Shown in pieces: positions 19,247 to 27,090 of a stretch of DNA of 64,000 nucleotides. This stretch comes from an uncultured Erythrobacter sp. Its GTDB lineage: Bacteria; Pseudomonadota; Alphaproteobacteria; Sphingomonadales; Sphingomonadaceae. The notes beneath the pieces are model-generated. The model searched no databases. It saw nothing but the letters and a program-made list of their open reading frames with translations, and had not been told where the DNA came from. The stretch covers positions 250,501 to 314,500 of the forward strand of contig CAJXJR010000002.1 in NCBI GenBank assembly GCA_913055155.1, in the 5' to 3' direction. The translations under genes were made by a program, and so were the position numbers. Position 1 is the first letter of the stretch; each line of letters starts with the position of its first letter.

Positions 19247-20410
19247 ATGACACAGCCCACACCCCTGCGCCATCAGATCTGCACCATAACCGTGATGGAC
19301 ACAACTGACCCCAACATCACCTTCGACGAAAACGGGGTATGCAACTATGTGCGGGAATTTACCGAGTCCCGGAAGGCCCGTCCGGACGCCGAGACCCGAG
19401 CCCGACAACTTGAACAGTTGATCGAAGGCATCAAGGCCCAAGGCCGGGGCAAGCCCTACGACTGCCTTCTGGGCGTCTCCGGCGGTGTAGACAGTTCCTA
19501 TCTGTGCGCTAAGCTTAAAGATTGGGGGCTACGGCCGTTGATCGTCCATTTCGACAATGGCTGGAATTCAGAGCTCGCGGTCAAGAATATTGAGGAACTG
19601 GTCACCCGTCTGAACCTCGATCTGGAAACATTCGTGGTCGATTGGGAAGAGTTTCGCGATCTGCAAGCAGCGTATTTCCGCGCTTCAGTGGTCGACATCG
19701 AAATTCCAACGGATCATATGATTTTCGCCGCGCTGCACCAAATCGCTGTGCGCTACAATATCAGAGTGCTGGTCTCGGGACACAATAGCGACACCGAATG
19801 GCTGCTTCCAAAGGCATGGTATTACAATAAATTCGATCTACGCAATTTGACGGATATAAATCGTCGATATGGCACGAACAGCATATCCAGGCTGCCAAAA
19901 CTGGGAATATGGCAGCAATTCTATTACTATCATTTTAAAAAGATCCGGTTGGTCCAGCCACTGCAATATATAGACTTCCACAAAGCCGAGGCGAAACGCT
20001 TCCTAATCGAGGAGATGGGGTGGCGCGACTATGGCGGGAAGCACCATGAGTCGATCTTCACCCGCTTCTACCAAGGTTATGTGCTGCCGCGGAAGTTCGG
20101 CATTGATAAGCGCAAGGCGCATTTGTCGAATCTGATTCTTTCCGGCCAGATCACCCGTGAGGACGCGCTGCGCGAACTGCAGCAACCGCCCTATGATGAG
20201 GACCAGCAGCAAGAGGATAAGGCATATGTGGCCAAGAAGCTGGGCTTCTCTGATGAGGAGTTCGAGGCGATCCTAGACGCCCCATCGCGCGAGCATCGCG
20301 AATTCCGCACAGATGTGCGCGACCGCGAACTCTATTTCGCCATAGCCCGTGCCTATAGCCGGCTGCGCCGGATGGCGGGCTTGACCAAGCGTCCCGAGCC
20401 TCTTGCCTGA
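19247..20410 (+). CDS. wbpG: N-acetyl-sugar amidotransferase (WbpG/PseA family)
   Basis: 387 residues. The PP-loop ATP-pyrophosphatase motif GVSGGVDSSYL (~83-93) is intact, followed by PLIVHFDNGWNSELAV and VLVSGHNSDTEW. DTTDPNITFDENGVCNYV near residues 16-34 is the usual N-terminal motif of this family. It should activate a sugar N-acetyl with ATP and accept ammonia from HisH2/HisF2, forming the acetamidino group. Of the four N-terminal cysteines usually seen (CxxC...CxxC) only two remain: the text reads CTIT and CNYV. Start ATG 19247 follows AAAGGA. Confidence 0.87.
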   Translation: MTQPTPLRHQICTITVMDTTDPNITFDENGVCNYVREFTESRKARPDAETRARQLEQLIEGIKAQGRGKPYDCLLGVSGGVDSSYLCAKLKDWGLRPLIVHFDNGWNSELAVKNIEELVTRLNLDLETFVVDWEEFRDLQAAYFRASVVDIEIPTDHMIFAALHQIAVRYNIRVLVSGHNSDTEWLLPKAWYYNKFDLRNLTDINRRYGTNSISRLPKLGIWQQFYYYHFKKIRLVQPLQYIDFHKAEAKRFLIEEMGWRDYGGKHHESIFTRFYQGYVLPRKFGIDKRKAHLSNLILSGQITREDALRELQQPPYDEDQQQEDKAYVAKKLGFSDEEFEAILDAPSREHREFRTDVRDRELYFAIARAYSRLRRMAGLTKRPEPLA

Positions 20411-20423
20411 AGAACCCGTTACG

Positions 20424-21497
20424 ATGAAAAATCTTCATGTCGTGTCTGTTATCGGTGCGCGACCGCAATTCGTAAAGGCGGCCATCGTAAGCCGTGCGCT
20501 ACACAAGGCCAGAGTCGTCGAGCGCATAGTGCATTCCGGACAGCACTACGACCATGCGATGAGCGGGCGCTTCCTCGAGGATCTGGGCATTATCATCGAC
20601 GCAAATCTCGAGGTCGGCTCAGGCAGCCACGCGCAGCAAACAGCCAAGATCATGTCGCGCTTCGAGAACTATCTCGCCGCGCTCGAGACTCCCGCAGACG
20701 CTGTTCTAGTCTATGGTGACACAAACTCCACTCTGGCAGCTGCGCTTGTGGCAGCCAAGTTACATATCCCGCTGGTGCACGTGGAGGCGGGCCTGCGGAG
20801 CTATAACCGCAGTATGCCCGAGGAGCTGAATCGAGTGGTTACTGACCGGCTGTCGGAGCTACTGTTCTGTTCCTCCGAGGAAGGTAAGACTAACTTGGTA
20901 CGGGAGGGCATCACCGAAGGCGTGTATGTCACCGGTGACGTGATGTTCGATGCCTTTCGACATTTCTCCAGCCGAATTACGCCAGGCGTCACAGCAGCCC
21001 GGGTGCTGGGAGAAATGCAGACTGGCTTCATATTAATGACGCTACATCGGCCATCCAATACCGACGACCCCTCCTTCCTGCCTCGGCTTCGGGCCGTCCT
21101 CAAGCAGATCAACGTGCCTGTAATCTGGCCGGTGCATCCTCGTTTCCAAGCTGCGGTCGAGGCGGCAGACCTACCCAATCATGTGCACCTGATCGAACCG
21201 GTCGGCTATTTCGAGATGCTTGATTTGTTGGATGGCTGCGGTCACGTGATCACCGACTCCGGCGGGCTGCAGAAGGAAGCCTATTGGGCACACCGGCCCT
21301 GCATAACACTTCGCGAGGAAACTGAATGGGTCGAGACACTGCATGGCCAGTGGAATGTGTTGGCCAATCTCAACGACGAGTTGCCGGCACTACTGGCCCG
21401 CACACCTGAGACTAATTGGACACCACTATATGGAGACGGTCAGGCCTGTACGCGGATCGCAGGCATACTTCGCGACTGTTTAGATCGATATTCATGA
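20424..21497 (+). CDS. wbpI: UDP-2,3-diacetamido-glucuronate 2-epimerase (WbpI-like)
   Basis: 357-residue GT-B-fold non-hydrolysing epimerase: VVSVIGARPQFVKAAIVSRAL, IVHSGQHYDHAMSGRF, VYGDTNSTLAAALVAAKL, VHVEAGLRSYNRSMPEELNRVVTDRLSELLFC, LHRPSNTDDPSF, ITDSGGLQKEAYWAHRPCITLREETEWVETL. It would convert UDP-GlcNAc3NAcA to the manno form used by the amidinating enzymes. Start ATG 20424 was preferred; a TTG 21 bases earlier would overlap wbpG. WecB is the alternative, but the RPSN pattern and neighbours fit WbpI. Confidence 0.88.
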   Translation: MKNLHVVSVIGARPQFVKAAIVSRALHKARVVERIVHSGQHYDHAMSGRFLEDLGIIIDANLEVGSGSHAQQTAKIMSRFENYLAALETPADAVLVYGDTNSTLAAALVAAKLHIPLVHVEAGLRSYNRSMPEELNRVVTDRLSELLFCSSEEGKTNLVREGITEGVYVTGDVMFDAFRHFSSRITPGVTAARVLGEMQTGFILMTLHRPSNTDDPSFLPRLRAVLKQINVPVIWPVHPRFQAAVEAADLPNHVHLIEPVGYFEMLDLLDGCGHVITDSGGLQKEAYWAHRPCITLREETEWVETLHGQWNVLANLNDELPALLARTPETNWTPLYGDGQACTRIAGILRDCLDRYS

Positions 21498-22840
21498 TCG
21501 ACGTGCTGATGATCGCACTGCAATTCGCCCCAGTGCAGACTACGGGTGCGTTTCGCAGCATTGAGTTTGCCAAGCGGCTGGTCAATCACGGAATTCGTCT
21601 AACTGTGCTTACGATTGACCCTGAACAGGCAAAGGCCATTTTCGGCGCCGAGATCAATCCAAGCCTTTCTGATTGCTTGCCCGAATCCGTACAGGTCCAG
21701 TATTTGCAGCAAGCAAGACCAGTGACCCCAGAGACGCCACTTGCACAACTCTGGCGCATGCTCACCAAGTTAGATGACACGTTTGAATCTCGATTTACTC
21801 CGTCGCTAATGGCCCGTCTAGCAGAGTTAAAACGGGGTCCACGGCGTTTCGCTGCTGTTTATGTCAGTGCACCGCCGTTCGGAGCCACAATGCTCGGGAA
21901 ACGGGCATCAGATGAACTGCAGTTGCCTTATCTGATCGACATGCGAGATGCTTGGGCACAATGGTCTCCTGGCCGGCAAATCAGTTGGCTTCACTACATG
22001 CGGAAGCAGCGTGACGAGGCGCGCGCCTTCTCCGCCGCCGATGCGGTAGTCGCCGTCACCCCCGAGCTAACAGACCTGTTCGCTACCAGTCATCCGGAAA
22101 TTCCACGCCACCGTTTCCACACAATCACTAATGGTATCGGCGGGATTGCTGATCTCCCCCATGAAGCGATTTGGGCAGGAACGGCTAAGACGATAAATAT
22201 TGGATACGTCGGCAGTTTTTACTGGACGCCTTCAAACAATCCGTCGTTTTCAGCACCCCATCGCTATCTGCAATATGACCCCGGGCTTGAAGATTGGAGC
22301 TACAGGTCGCCATTGTTCTTCTTCCGAGCATGGGCAGAGTTGGACAAGCAAGCTCCAAAAATCGGCGGGCGTCTGAGGTTTCATCACGTCGGACGCGAGC
22401 CTGACTGGCTAATGCCTATGGCGGCGAAGTACGGATTGGCGGATCGGTGCGTATGTCACGGCGCGATTCCCAAGCAGGATGTGCAAGGTTTCCTTGAAAA
22501 TATGACCGGTCTTCTCGGGACTTCAATGAAACGGATCCATGGTTTGGATTACTGCCTAGCCACGAAGTCCTTTGAATATCTCGCTTCGGGCAAGGCCACC
22601 TTGGCTTTCGTTTGTTCCGGAGCTCAAAAACGCTTCTTCCAGGAAGTGGGTGGTGCCGTGATCTTCGAACCGGATGATCCAAAGGGCTCTGCCAAACTGC
22701 TACAGAGCTTGATTGGGAAGGACCGCCGTTTGGAAATCAAAAAGGACGCTCTCAATCACTACGATCACAACCGGACTTCAGCGCAGATGGCGTCGCTTAT
22801 TCGCCAAGTCGCCGCATCTAAGGTTCTTCATGCAACTTAA
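21494..22840 (+). CDS. Glycosyltransferase, GT4-like
   Basis: 448 residues from ATG 21494 (overlap with wbpI stop). MIDVLMIALQFAPVQTTGAFRSIEFAKRLVNHG and AAVYVSAPPFGATMLGKRASDELQLPYLIDMRDAW are typical of the larger GT4 proteins with a long acceptor domain. Donor half: INIGYVGSFYWTPSNN, KYGLADRCVCHGAIPKQDVQGFLENMTGLLG, CLATKSFEYLASGKATLAFV. The position next to wbpI recalls wbpH, which adds the ManNAc3NAmA-type sugar, but I infer that only from order. Confidence 0.75.
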   Translation: MIDVLMIALQFAPVQTTGAFRSIEFAKRLVNHGIRLTVLTIDPEQAKAIFGAEINPSLSDCLPESVQVQYLQQARPVTPETPLAQLWRMLTKLDDTFESRFTPSLMARLAELKRGPRRFAAVYVSAPPFGATMLGKRASDELQLPYLIDMRDAWAQWSPGRQISWLHYMRKQRDEARAFSAADAVVAVTPELTDLFATSHPEIPRHRFHTITNGIGGIADLPHEAIWAGTAKTINIGYVGSFYWTPSNNPSFSAPHRYLQYDPGLEDWSYRSPLFFFRAWAELDKQAPKIGGRLRFHHVGREPDWLMPMAAKYGLADRCVCHGAIPKQDVQGFLENMTGLLGTSMKRIHGLDYCLATKSFEYLASGKATLAFVCSGAQKRFFQEVGGAVIFEPDDPKGSAKLLQSLIGKDRRLEIKKDALNHYDHNRTSAQMASLIRQVAASKVLHAT

Positions 22841-23408
22841 CCAGTTTTCGTCCGCTGGTTTCGACCGCGGCGCCTCCCGCGTCGTCGATGCCGTGTGGCT
22901 TGCCGCGAACGCTATTCTATTGTCATCTTGGCTGCCTGGCTCGAATTGGCGGGTTCTGCTGCTCAGGGCGTTCGGAGCTCAGGTGGGTCAGGGAGTTGTG
23001 ATCAAGCCTGGCGTGCGCGTAAAGTTTCCTTGGCGGCTGCGGATTGGCGATCACAGCTGGATTGGCGAAAGAGTCTGGATCGACAACTTGGCTGAAGTTC
23101 GCATTGGTTCGCATGTGTGCATTTCCCAGGAAGCATATCTTTGCACCGGGAGCCATAACTGGAGTTCCAGCAGCTTCGACCTCGTTACAAGACCAATCAT
23201 CATTTGCGAAAAGGCTTGGATTGCCGCTCGGTCGAACGTGGGGCCAGGCGTCGTTGTTGGAGAAGGTGCGGTTTTGGGCTTGGCGAGTAGCACAAGCAAA
23301 GATCTAAATCCTTGGACCATAAATGTTGGTCTACCCGCTGTTGAAGTAGGTATGAGAAATATCTTGAGCTATTCTCAAGAGGTAGAGCCGAGGCACAACA
23401 TTACTTAA
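22830..23408 (+). CDS. WcaF/NodL-type hexapeptide acetyltransferase
   Basis: 192 residues from ATG 22830, overlapping the preceding gene by 11 bases. LLRAFGAQVGQGVVIKPGVRVKFPWRLRIGDHSWIGERVWIDNLAEVRIGSHVCISQEAYLCTGSHNW is the WcaF-like LbH core, with the His of GSHNW as probable catalytic residue. The coil ends at PGVVVGEGAVLGLASSTSKDL. Last gene of the polysaccharide locus; it probably O-acetylates one of the sugars. Confidence 0.8.
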   Translation: MQLNQFSSAGFDRGASRVVDAVWLAANAILLSSWLPGSNWRVLLLRAFGAQVGQGVVIKPGVRVKFPWRLRIGDHSWIGERVWIDNLAEVRIGSHVCISQEAYLCTGSHNWSSSSFDLVTRPIIICEKAWIAARSNVGPGVVVGEGAVLGLASSTSKDLNPWTINVGLPAVEVGMRNILSYSQEVEPRHNIT

Positions 23409-23511
23409 CCGGGTTTTATTTTATAAACCTTATGTCTCCAATCAACGAATTACGGCCTTCCATCATGGCAAGAAGAGCTAGTATCAATGAGTGCGTAAGA
23501 GACTATAGATT

Positions 23512-24483
23512 TTATACGCTCAAGTTCGACTGGATGTTGTTGAGCGCTAATCGCGACCAGCGGTGCTCGTGGATCGCACGTGTGCTTGCGTTCTCAACAT
23601 AGCGCCCCAGCACGCTGATCGTCTTCCAGCCGCCTGCCTGCATAATGGCGACCTGGTCGATACCGGCCACCATCATGTCTTGCGCCGCACCGATGCGCAT
23701 GGAATGGCCTGACAGGCCGGCTGCCTTCTCGCCAAGGTCTGCACGCGCTGCTGCGCGCTTGATGATGCGCCTGATCGAGGCGGTCTCGAGATGCTTTCCA
23801 CGCAGCTTGCGCGTATGCAGTCCTTGGAACAGCGGTCCTTCCTCGATGCCACTCACCTCAAGCCACTGCGCCAGGTGCTCACGCGTTGAAGGCGAGAGAT
23901 GGGCGATGCGGCCTTCGCCAAAGGGATCGGACTTGGCCCTTGGGATGAGGATGGTGGCAAGGTCCGGCGCAAGGTGCTCGACCCGCACGGCAGCGAGCTC
24001 GACGCTGCGGCAAAGCGTGTCGTAGCCGACACTGATGAGCGCAGCATCGCGCCTTCCGGCAAGGCTATCGGGGCAGGCCGCAAGCATCGGCCGGAGAAGG
24101 TCGGAAGTGAGGCCCAGCGATTGCTTGGGGCGCGAAGGCCGTGCGCGGGCTGCGCGCCGGATCGCCAGCCGCACCTCACTCGACGAGGCAGGCGACGGCA
24201 GGTCGAACATGCGATGGGCAAACTTGATCGCCTCGACGCGCCGCTTGACCGTTGAAATCGAAAGCGCCTCGATCTGTTCATCGATAAAGCGTGCAACCGT
24301 CGCCGGCTCGGCAGGCACCCATTCATGGCCGTGGTCATCACACCAGGCGATAAAGTTTTCCAGATCGCTGCGATAGCCGCTGAGCGTCTTTTCAGAATAG
24401 GCGCCCTTGCATCTTTCGAAGATCGAAGTCAGCGTCGAAATGGGATTTGTGCCAGTGGGAGCAAAGGGATTCATATGATACAT
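23512..24483 (-). CDS. Tyrosine recombinase/integrase
   Basis: 323 residues. SAM-like N-terminal DNA-binding domain (YSEKTLSGYRSDLENFIAWC, about 30-110) and a catalytic domain with all expected residues: Arg in YDTLCRSVELAAVR, Lys in PRAKSDP, H-x-x-R in GLSGHSMRIGAAQDMM, GGW in MQAGGWKTIS, and Tyr in LGRYVENA. It can therefore cut and rejoin DNA. Starts at ATG 24483 or 24474; neither has a Shine-Dalgarno and both touch the palindrome at 24474-24494. Divergent from a small HTH gene. No attachment site duplication was seen nearby. Probably the mobility gene of a small element, or a stand-alone recombinase. Confidence 0.9.
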   Translation of the reverse strand: MYHMNPFAPTGTNPISTLTSIFERCKGAYSEKTLSGYRSDLENFIAWCDDHGHEWVPAEPATVARFIDEQIEALSISTVKRRVEAIKFAHRMFDLPSPASSSEVRLAIRRAARARPSRPKQSLGLTSDLLRPMLAACPDSLAGRRDAALISVGYDTLCRSVELAAVRVEHLAPDLATILIPRAKSDPFGEGRIAHLSPSTREHLAQWLEVSGIEEGPLFQGLHTRKLRGKHLETASIRRIIKRAAARADLGEKAAGLSGHSMRIGAAQDMMVAGIDQVAIMQAGGWKTISVLGRYVENASTRAIHEHRWSRLALNNIQSNLSV

Positions 24484-24494
24484 GGTGTATCATA
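24474..24494. promoter_or_regulatory. Perfect palindrome between integrase and HTH gene (operator candidate)
   Basis: TATGATACA and its exact reverse complement TGTATCATA are separated by TGG. The palindrome covers the integrase start region on one strand and ends one base before the GTG of the HTH gene on the other. A repressor dimer bound here would block both starts. The sites leave no room for ribosome-binding sequences, so both messages may be leaderless. Confidence 0.6.
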
Positions 24495-24755
24495 GTGATT
24501 AAGAAGTCAACAATCTCTGGCGTGCAAATTAGAGCCGCCAGAGCGTTGCTCGGGATAACCTCGCCCGAGCTAAGCGAACGTTCAGGCGTAAGCAGGCCAA
24601 CGATCCAAAGGTTGGAAGCAGTGGAAGGCATTCCCCCATCTCGCGGCGGGACACTCGAGCGCGTCCAGGCGGCCCTCGAAGCCGAAGGTATCGAGTTTCT
24701 CGGCGACCCCGAGACCTCGCCAGGCGTACGCCTGCGCGCAGGTCACAAAATCTGA
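24495..24755 (+). CDS. Small XRE-type HTH regulator
   Basis: 86 residues if started at GTG 24495; an upstream ATG at 24447 would run through the integrase start. QIRAARALLGITSPELSERSGVSRPTIQRLEAVEG (~11-46) is a helix-turn-helix of the lambda-repressor/XRE class. LERVQAALEAEGIEFLGDPETSPGVRLR follows, a tail common in small alphaproteobacterial XRE proteins. It is likely to bind the adjacent palindrome and control the integrase and itself; this is inference. The next gene begins 4 bases downstream. Confidence 0.8.
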   Translation: MIKKSTISGVQIRAARALLGITSPELSERSGVSRPTIQRLEAVEGIPPSRGGTLERVQAALEAEGIEFLGDPETSPGVRLRAGHKI

Positions 24756-24759
24756 CCAC

Positions 24760-25119
24760 ATGGCTGGCCGATATTTCGCCAAGCTGATCCGTCTTCCCGC
24801 GATCGTCCTGATCGCCACCATTGTGCTGGTCGTCGCATTCTTCGATCGCGACCTCGGCATAGACTGGCATGACTACGACAAATGGCTCCACGGCGCAGCC
24901 TTTGCCGCGATCGCGCTGCTGGCTTCCCTGGTCTTTCCTCGCATAGCAGCCTGGCGCCTGTTGCTGCCGCTGATAGGTCTGAGCGCGCTCACCGAGCTTG
25001 CGCAATTCATGCCCAGGCTGTCGCGCGAACCCAGCTGGCTCGACTTTGCCGCCAACGTCGCCGCGATTGCCGTCACGCTGCTTTTGGTGGCTTTGATCCG
25101 ACACGGGTCTTCGCGCTAG
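24760..25119 (+). CDS. VanZ-like small membrane protein
   Basis: 119 residues with three or four membrane helices (AIVLIATIVLVVAFF, WLHGAAFAAIALLASLVF, AAWRLLLPLIGLSALTELAQFM, LDFAANVAAIAVTLLLVAL). D-KWLHG, the ELAQ Glu and LDFAANVAAI are the conserved features of VanZ-family proteins, whose function is mostly unknown. Probably co-transcribed with the HTH gene. It may be a core gene that the recombinase landed beside. Confidence 0.75.
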   Translation: MAGRYFAKLIRLPAIVLIATIVLVVAFFDRDLGIDWHDYDKWLHGAAFAAIALLASLVFPRIAAWRLLLPLIGLSALTELAQFMPRLSREPSWLDFAANVAAIAVTLLLVALIRHGSSR

Positions 25120-25474
25120 TCAGTTTCAGGTCTCGCTTTTCAGATGCCGGCAAGCAGCGCTCTGCTGCGCACCGCAAGATCCGGACGGGCCGGGCCTCGA
25201 CCACGCAATTGTCGCCGCTCACCCACGGCCTGGAGGCGGCTGCCGCGGCTGGGCTTAGCGAAGCGGGAATATTCGAATTCCTGGCAAACGACCCTGACGG
25301 CTCGGAACCCGTCCCTGTCAGGACAAACTGGGGGCGCTTCCCATTTGGAGCGCCCCTTCTTTATGCCATCGAAAATGCCGCCATCCGGCTTGGGTTGTCA
25401 CTACGCCGGCGTGTCTCGATTTCTGGCTCAGGTTTCTCCGTCGCGGATCCACCCCACAAAGCCGATGCGAGCGG
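25120..25474. other. Gene-free stretch holding a terminator
   Basis: 355 bases between VanZ and the HGG gene. A plus-strand frame reads LEAAAAAGLSEAGIFEFLANDPDGSEPVPVRTNWGRFPFG, which looks protein-like, but has no start codon in a sensible place and runs through the terminator. It may be a gene remnant. I do not call it. Confidence 0.5.
25331..25364 (+). terminator. Rho-independent terminator
   Basis: GGGGCGCT (25332-25339) pairs exactly with AGCGCCCC (25350-25357) around a 10-nt loop and is followed by TTCTTTA. Probably ends the HTH-VanZ transcript, 210 bases after the VanZ stop. Confidence 0.75.
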
Positions 25475-25756
25475 CTACTCGATTTCCCGAAGCGTCTCGC
25501 GCGCCTGCCGCAGCAGCGCATTCAGCTGCTTGCGCTCGGCCATTGCCTCGCGCGTGTACATCCCGTGCTTGAACGCGTTCTGATTGCCTTTCGGCGCGCC
25601 CGAGCCCTTGGCGCCGCCATGCATGCGGCACCGCTTTTTGCCCGCGACCGCGGGTGAACGGCACGGTATCCCCGAACGCGTCTTTGCACCGCAGCGCGCG
25701 CTCTGCATCATCGGCCCTGTGTCGCGGCGATGGTTGCCGGCGCGTGCCTTCACCAT
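25475..25756 (-). CDS. Small Cys/His 'HGG' protein, module copy A
   Basis: 93 residues. GPMMQSARCGAKTRSGIPC, then RSPAVAGKKRCRMHGGAKG, then SGAPKGNQNAFKHGMYTREA. The spacing C-x8-C-x10-C-x2-H suggests a zinc-binding knuckle, followed by a helical basic tail (AERKQLNALLRQARETLRE). I recall the HGG-(x)n-GAPxGNxNAxKHG signature from uncharacterised and phage-associated alphaproteobacterial proteins; no function is established to my knowledge. Its ATG overlaps the stop of the upstream partner (TGATG). A paralogue with the same partner lies at 36152-36433. Confidence 0.82.
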   Translation of the reverse strand: MVKARAGNHRRDTGPMMQSARCGAKTRSGIPCRSPAVAGKKRCRMHGGAKGSGAPKGNQNAFKHGMYTREAMAERKQLNALLRQARETLREIE

Positions 25757-26382
25757 CAGCGCTTCGCCTTGGTTTTGCGCACCGCTTCTTTGGGCTTCGA
25801 GGCGCCGCGCAGGTCCTCGCCATCAGCTTTGGACGCGCCATCGTCGTTGAGCGCTGGCGGCTTGGGGGTCGGGGCAGGGGAGCGCGCTTGCGCATTTCCG
25901 GCCGAGACATCGCCGACAATTGCCTGGCCGCCCTCGTTCACGTTGAGGTGCTTCACCGTGATGGTCTGCTTGCCCTTGCCGCGGTGCTTGTCGAGCGCTG
26001 CGAGCTGCCGTTCGTAAAGGCTCATCAGTTTCGCGGCGTGCTTGAGGTTGGCGTCCCGGCTGGGCAGCGCCTGGTCGGGTATCATCGCGCGCCGCAGGCA
26101 TTCCATGGCTGCATTGTGGGTAGCGATCATCTGCGCCGCCAACATGCCTTCAAGCTCGCTGCGCGGGGCGATCTGCGTCATCGCGTCGTATGCCGCCTGT
26201 GCTGCGCGGATCTTGTCGTCCTCGTCTTTCCACTCGGGCAGCCACAGGCTGTTGGCGACCTGCAAGAAGAGTTCGTTCTGGAAATCGTCAGAAGTCGAGC
26301 CGCATGCCGGTTCGAAGCCATCGCCCCGCAAGGTCAATGCCTTCTTTTCCTTACCGCTCTTTTTGCCGCTGTCTTTGCTCAT
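25756..26382 (-). CDS. Uncharacterised partner protein, module copy A
   Basis: 208 residues. The N-terminus is lysine-rich and low-complexity. The middle is helical, with AAMECLRRAM, RDANLKHAAKLMSLYERQLAALDKHRGKGKQ and then TITVKHLNVNEGGQAIVGDV; the rest is a Pro/Ala-rich tail. The LDKHRGK-Q-ITV core and the GGQAIVG beta motif are what the 36433-37062 protein shares. I remember similar TVxHVxVxxGGQAxVG proteins in other alphaproteobacteria as hypotheticals. Possibly nucleic-acid-binding, judged only by basic character and the zinc-type partner. Start ATG follows GGGG; the 21-bp shared element lies 87 bases upstream. Confidence 0.78.
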   Translation of the reverse strand: MSKDSGKKSGKEKKALTLRGDGFEPACGSTSDDFQNELFLQVANSLWLPEWKDEDDKIRAAQAAYDAMTQIAPRSELEGMLAAQMIATHNAAMECLRRAMIPDQALPSRDANLKHAAKLMSLYERQLAALDKHRGKGKQTITVKHLNVNEGGQAIVGDVSAGNAQARSPAPTPKPPALNDDGASKADGEDLRGASKPKEAVRKTKAKR

Positions 26383-26469
26383 AGAAAACCCCGGCCCCGA
26401 TCATGGCGCGGACAAGGGTTGGGCGCCAAGAGGCGGTCATCGCTCTTCCACTGCTATCGCCAGGCGGCA

Positions 26470-26490
26470 CTACTGTGCATGGGGTTGAAT
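26470..26490 (-). promoter_or_regulatory. 21-bp element shared by both modules (copy A)
   Basis: Identical to 37210-37230. On the minus strand it begins ATTCAACCCCATGCACAGTA. Upstream of both copies is a run of six G followed by AAAGC(A/C)GAA, extending the similarity to about 50 bases. A short frame starts inside it at 26480 and reads MHSSAAWR, ending in TAG. It could be a promoter, a protein-binding site or a leader peptide. Confidence 0.55.
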
Positions 26491-26641
26491 TGCGTTTTCT
26501 GCTTTCACCCTCCCCCCTGCCGCCAAGACAACCCCTCGTTTCCACAAGGGGTCACTTCGCGTTTTTCCTTTTATAATCTCGGCCATTTTGCACAAACCCT
26601 CGCATCACCCTTGCGCGATAAGAAGGCTTGGCAGACACGCC

Positions 26642-26780
26642 CTCAAGTAGCGTCAGCGGTAGGGCACAAAAAGGCCCTCAAGTAGCGCAGCGGTAGGGCA
26701 CAAAAAGGCGCTCAAGTAGCGTGCGCGGTAGCGCGATAAGAAGTCCTCAGGCACCGCCTGCGGTGGCTCGACAAGCAAGC
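26642..26780 (+). repeat. Tandem array of four ~35-bp units (CTCAAGTAGCG family)
   Basis: Units start at 26642, 26677, 26711 and 26746 (spacing 35, 34, 35). The first two are nearly identical (CTCAAGTAGCG, CAGCGGTAGGGCACAAAAAGG), the third carries GCGGTAGCGCGATAAGAAG, and the fourth is degenerate. The third unit shares GCGGTAGCGCGATAA with the units at 1560-1658. Short and without equal spacers, so not CRISPR. Confidence 0.75.
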
Positions 26781-27090
26781 CTAGAGAGCGAATTGCTCTA
26801 AGGTCCGCTCAAGACCCGATTGCAGACTTTCGCCAAGCCGACTGCCTAGCGCCCTATCTCGGACGTCAGGCTCGCGCATCTCTTTGCCCGAAAGCGGTCG
26901 TAGGTCGCGCGGAGATTGCGTCCGCTTTCGGCGGCGGCCTACAGACCGCGTCCCGGCCGTTTCTGGGTGGAAAGCGGACACAGCCTCTTCTGATTCGGGA
27001 TCATCACGTAAGCCAATGTGTATGATTTGCCGGAGCAGTGCGTAGCGATTCAATCTTGCTGGGCGTCAAGGCCTGACGGACCGCTCCATA

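Larger units (their letters stand above)
26383..27090. other. Gene-free, repeat-rich stretch
   Basis: 708 bases without a convincing gene, between module A and the CHAT operon. It holds the 21-bp element (26470-26490), a weak 6-bp-arm hairpin near 26531-26552, four tandem units of the CTCAAGTAGCG repeat (26642-26780), a perfect 10-bp inverted repeat (26888-26897 with 26922-26931) and one copy of the TGGGTGGAAAGCGGAC motif (26965-26980). The mosaic suggests repeated insertion or recombination. Confidence 0.65.

Noticed and set aside
23409-23511. Attachment-site duplicate of the tRNA-Leu 3' end next to the integrase
   Set aside because: I compared this gap with the tRNA 3' end and saw no match, so no att pair is called.
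25190-25330. Protein-like frame LEAAAAAGLSEAGIFEFLANDPDG
   Set aside because: No start codon in a usable place and it runs into the terminator; possibly a remnant, not supportable as a gene.
26642-26780. Tandem 35-bp units as a CRISPR array
   Set aside because: Units are contiguous, without spacers, diverge progressively, and no cas genes are in the window.
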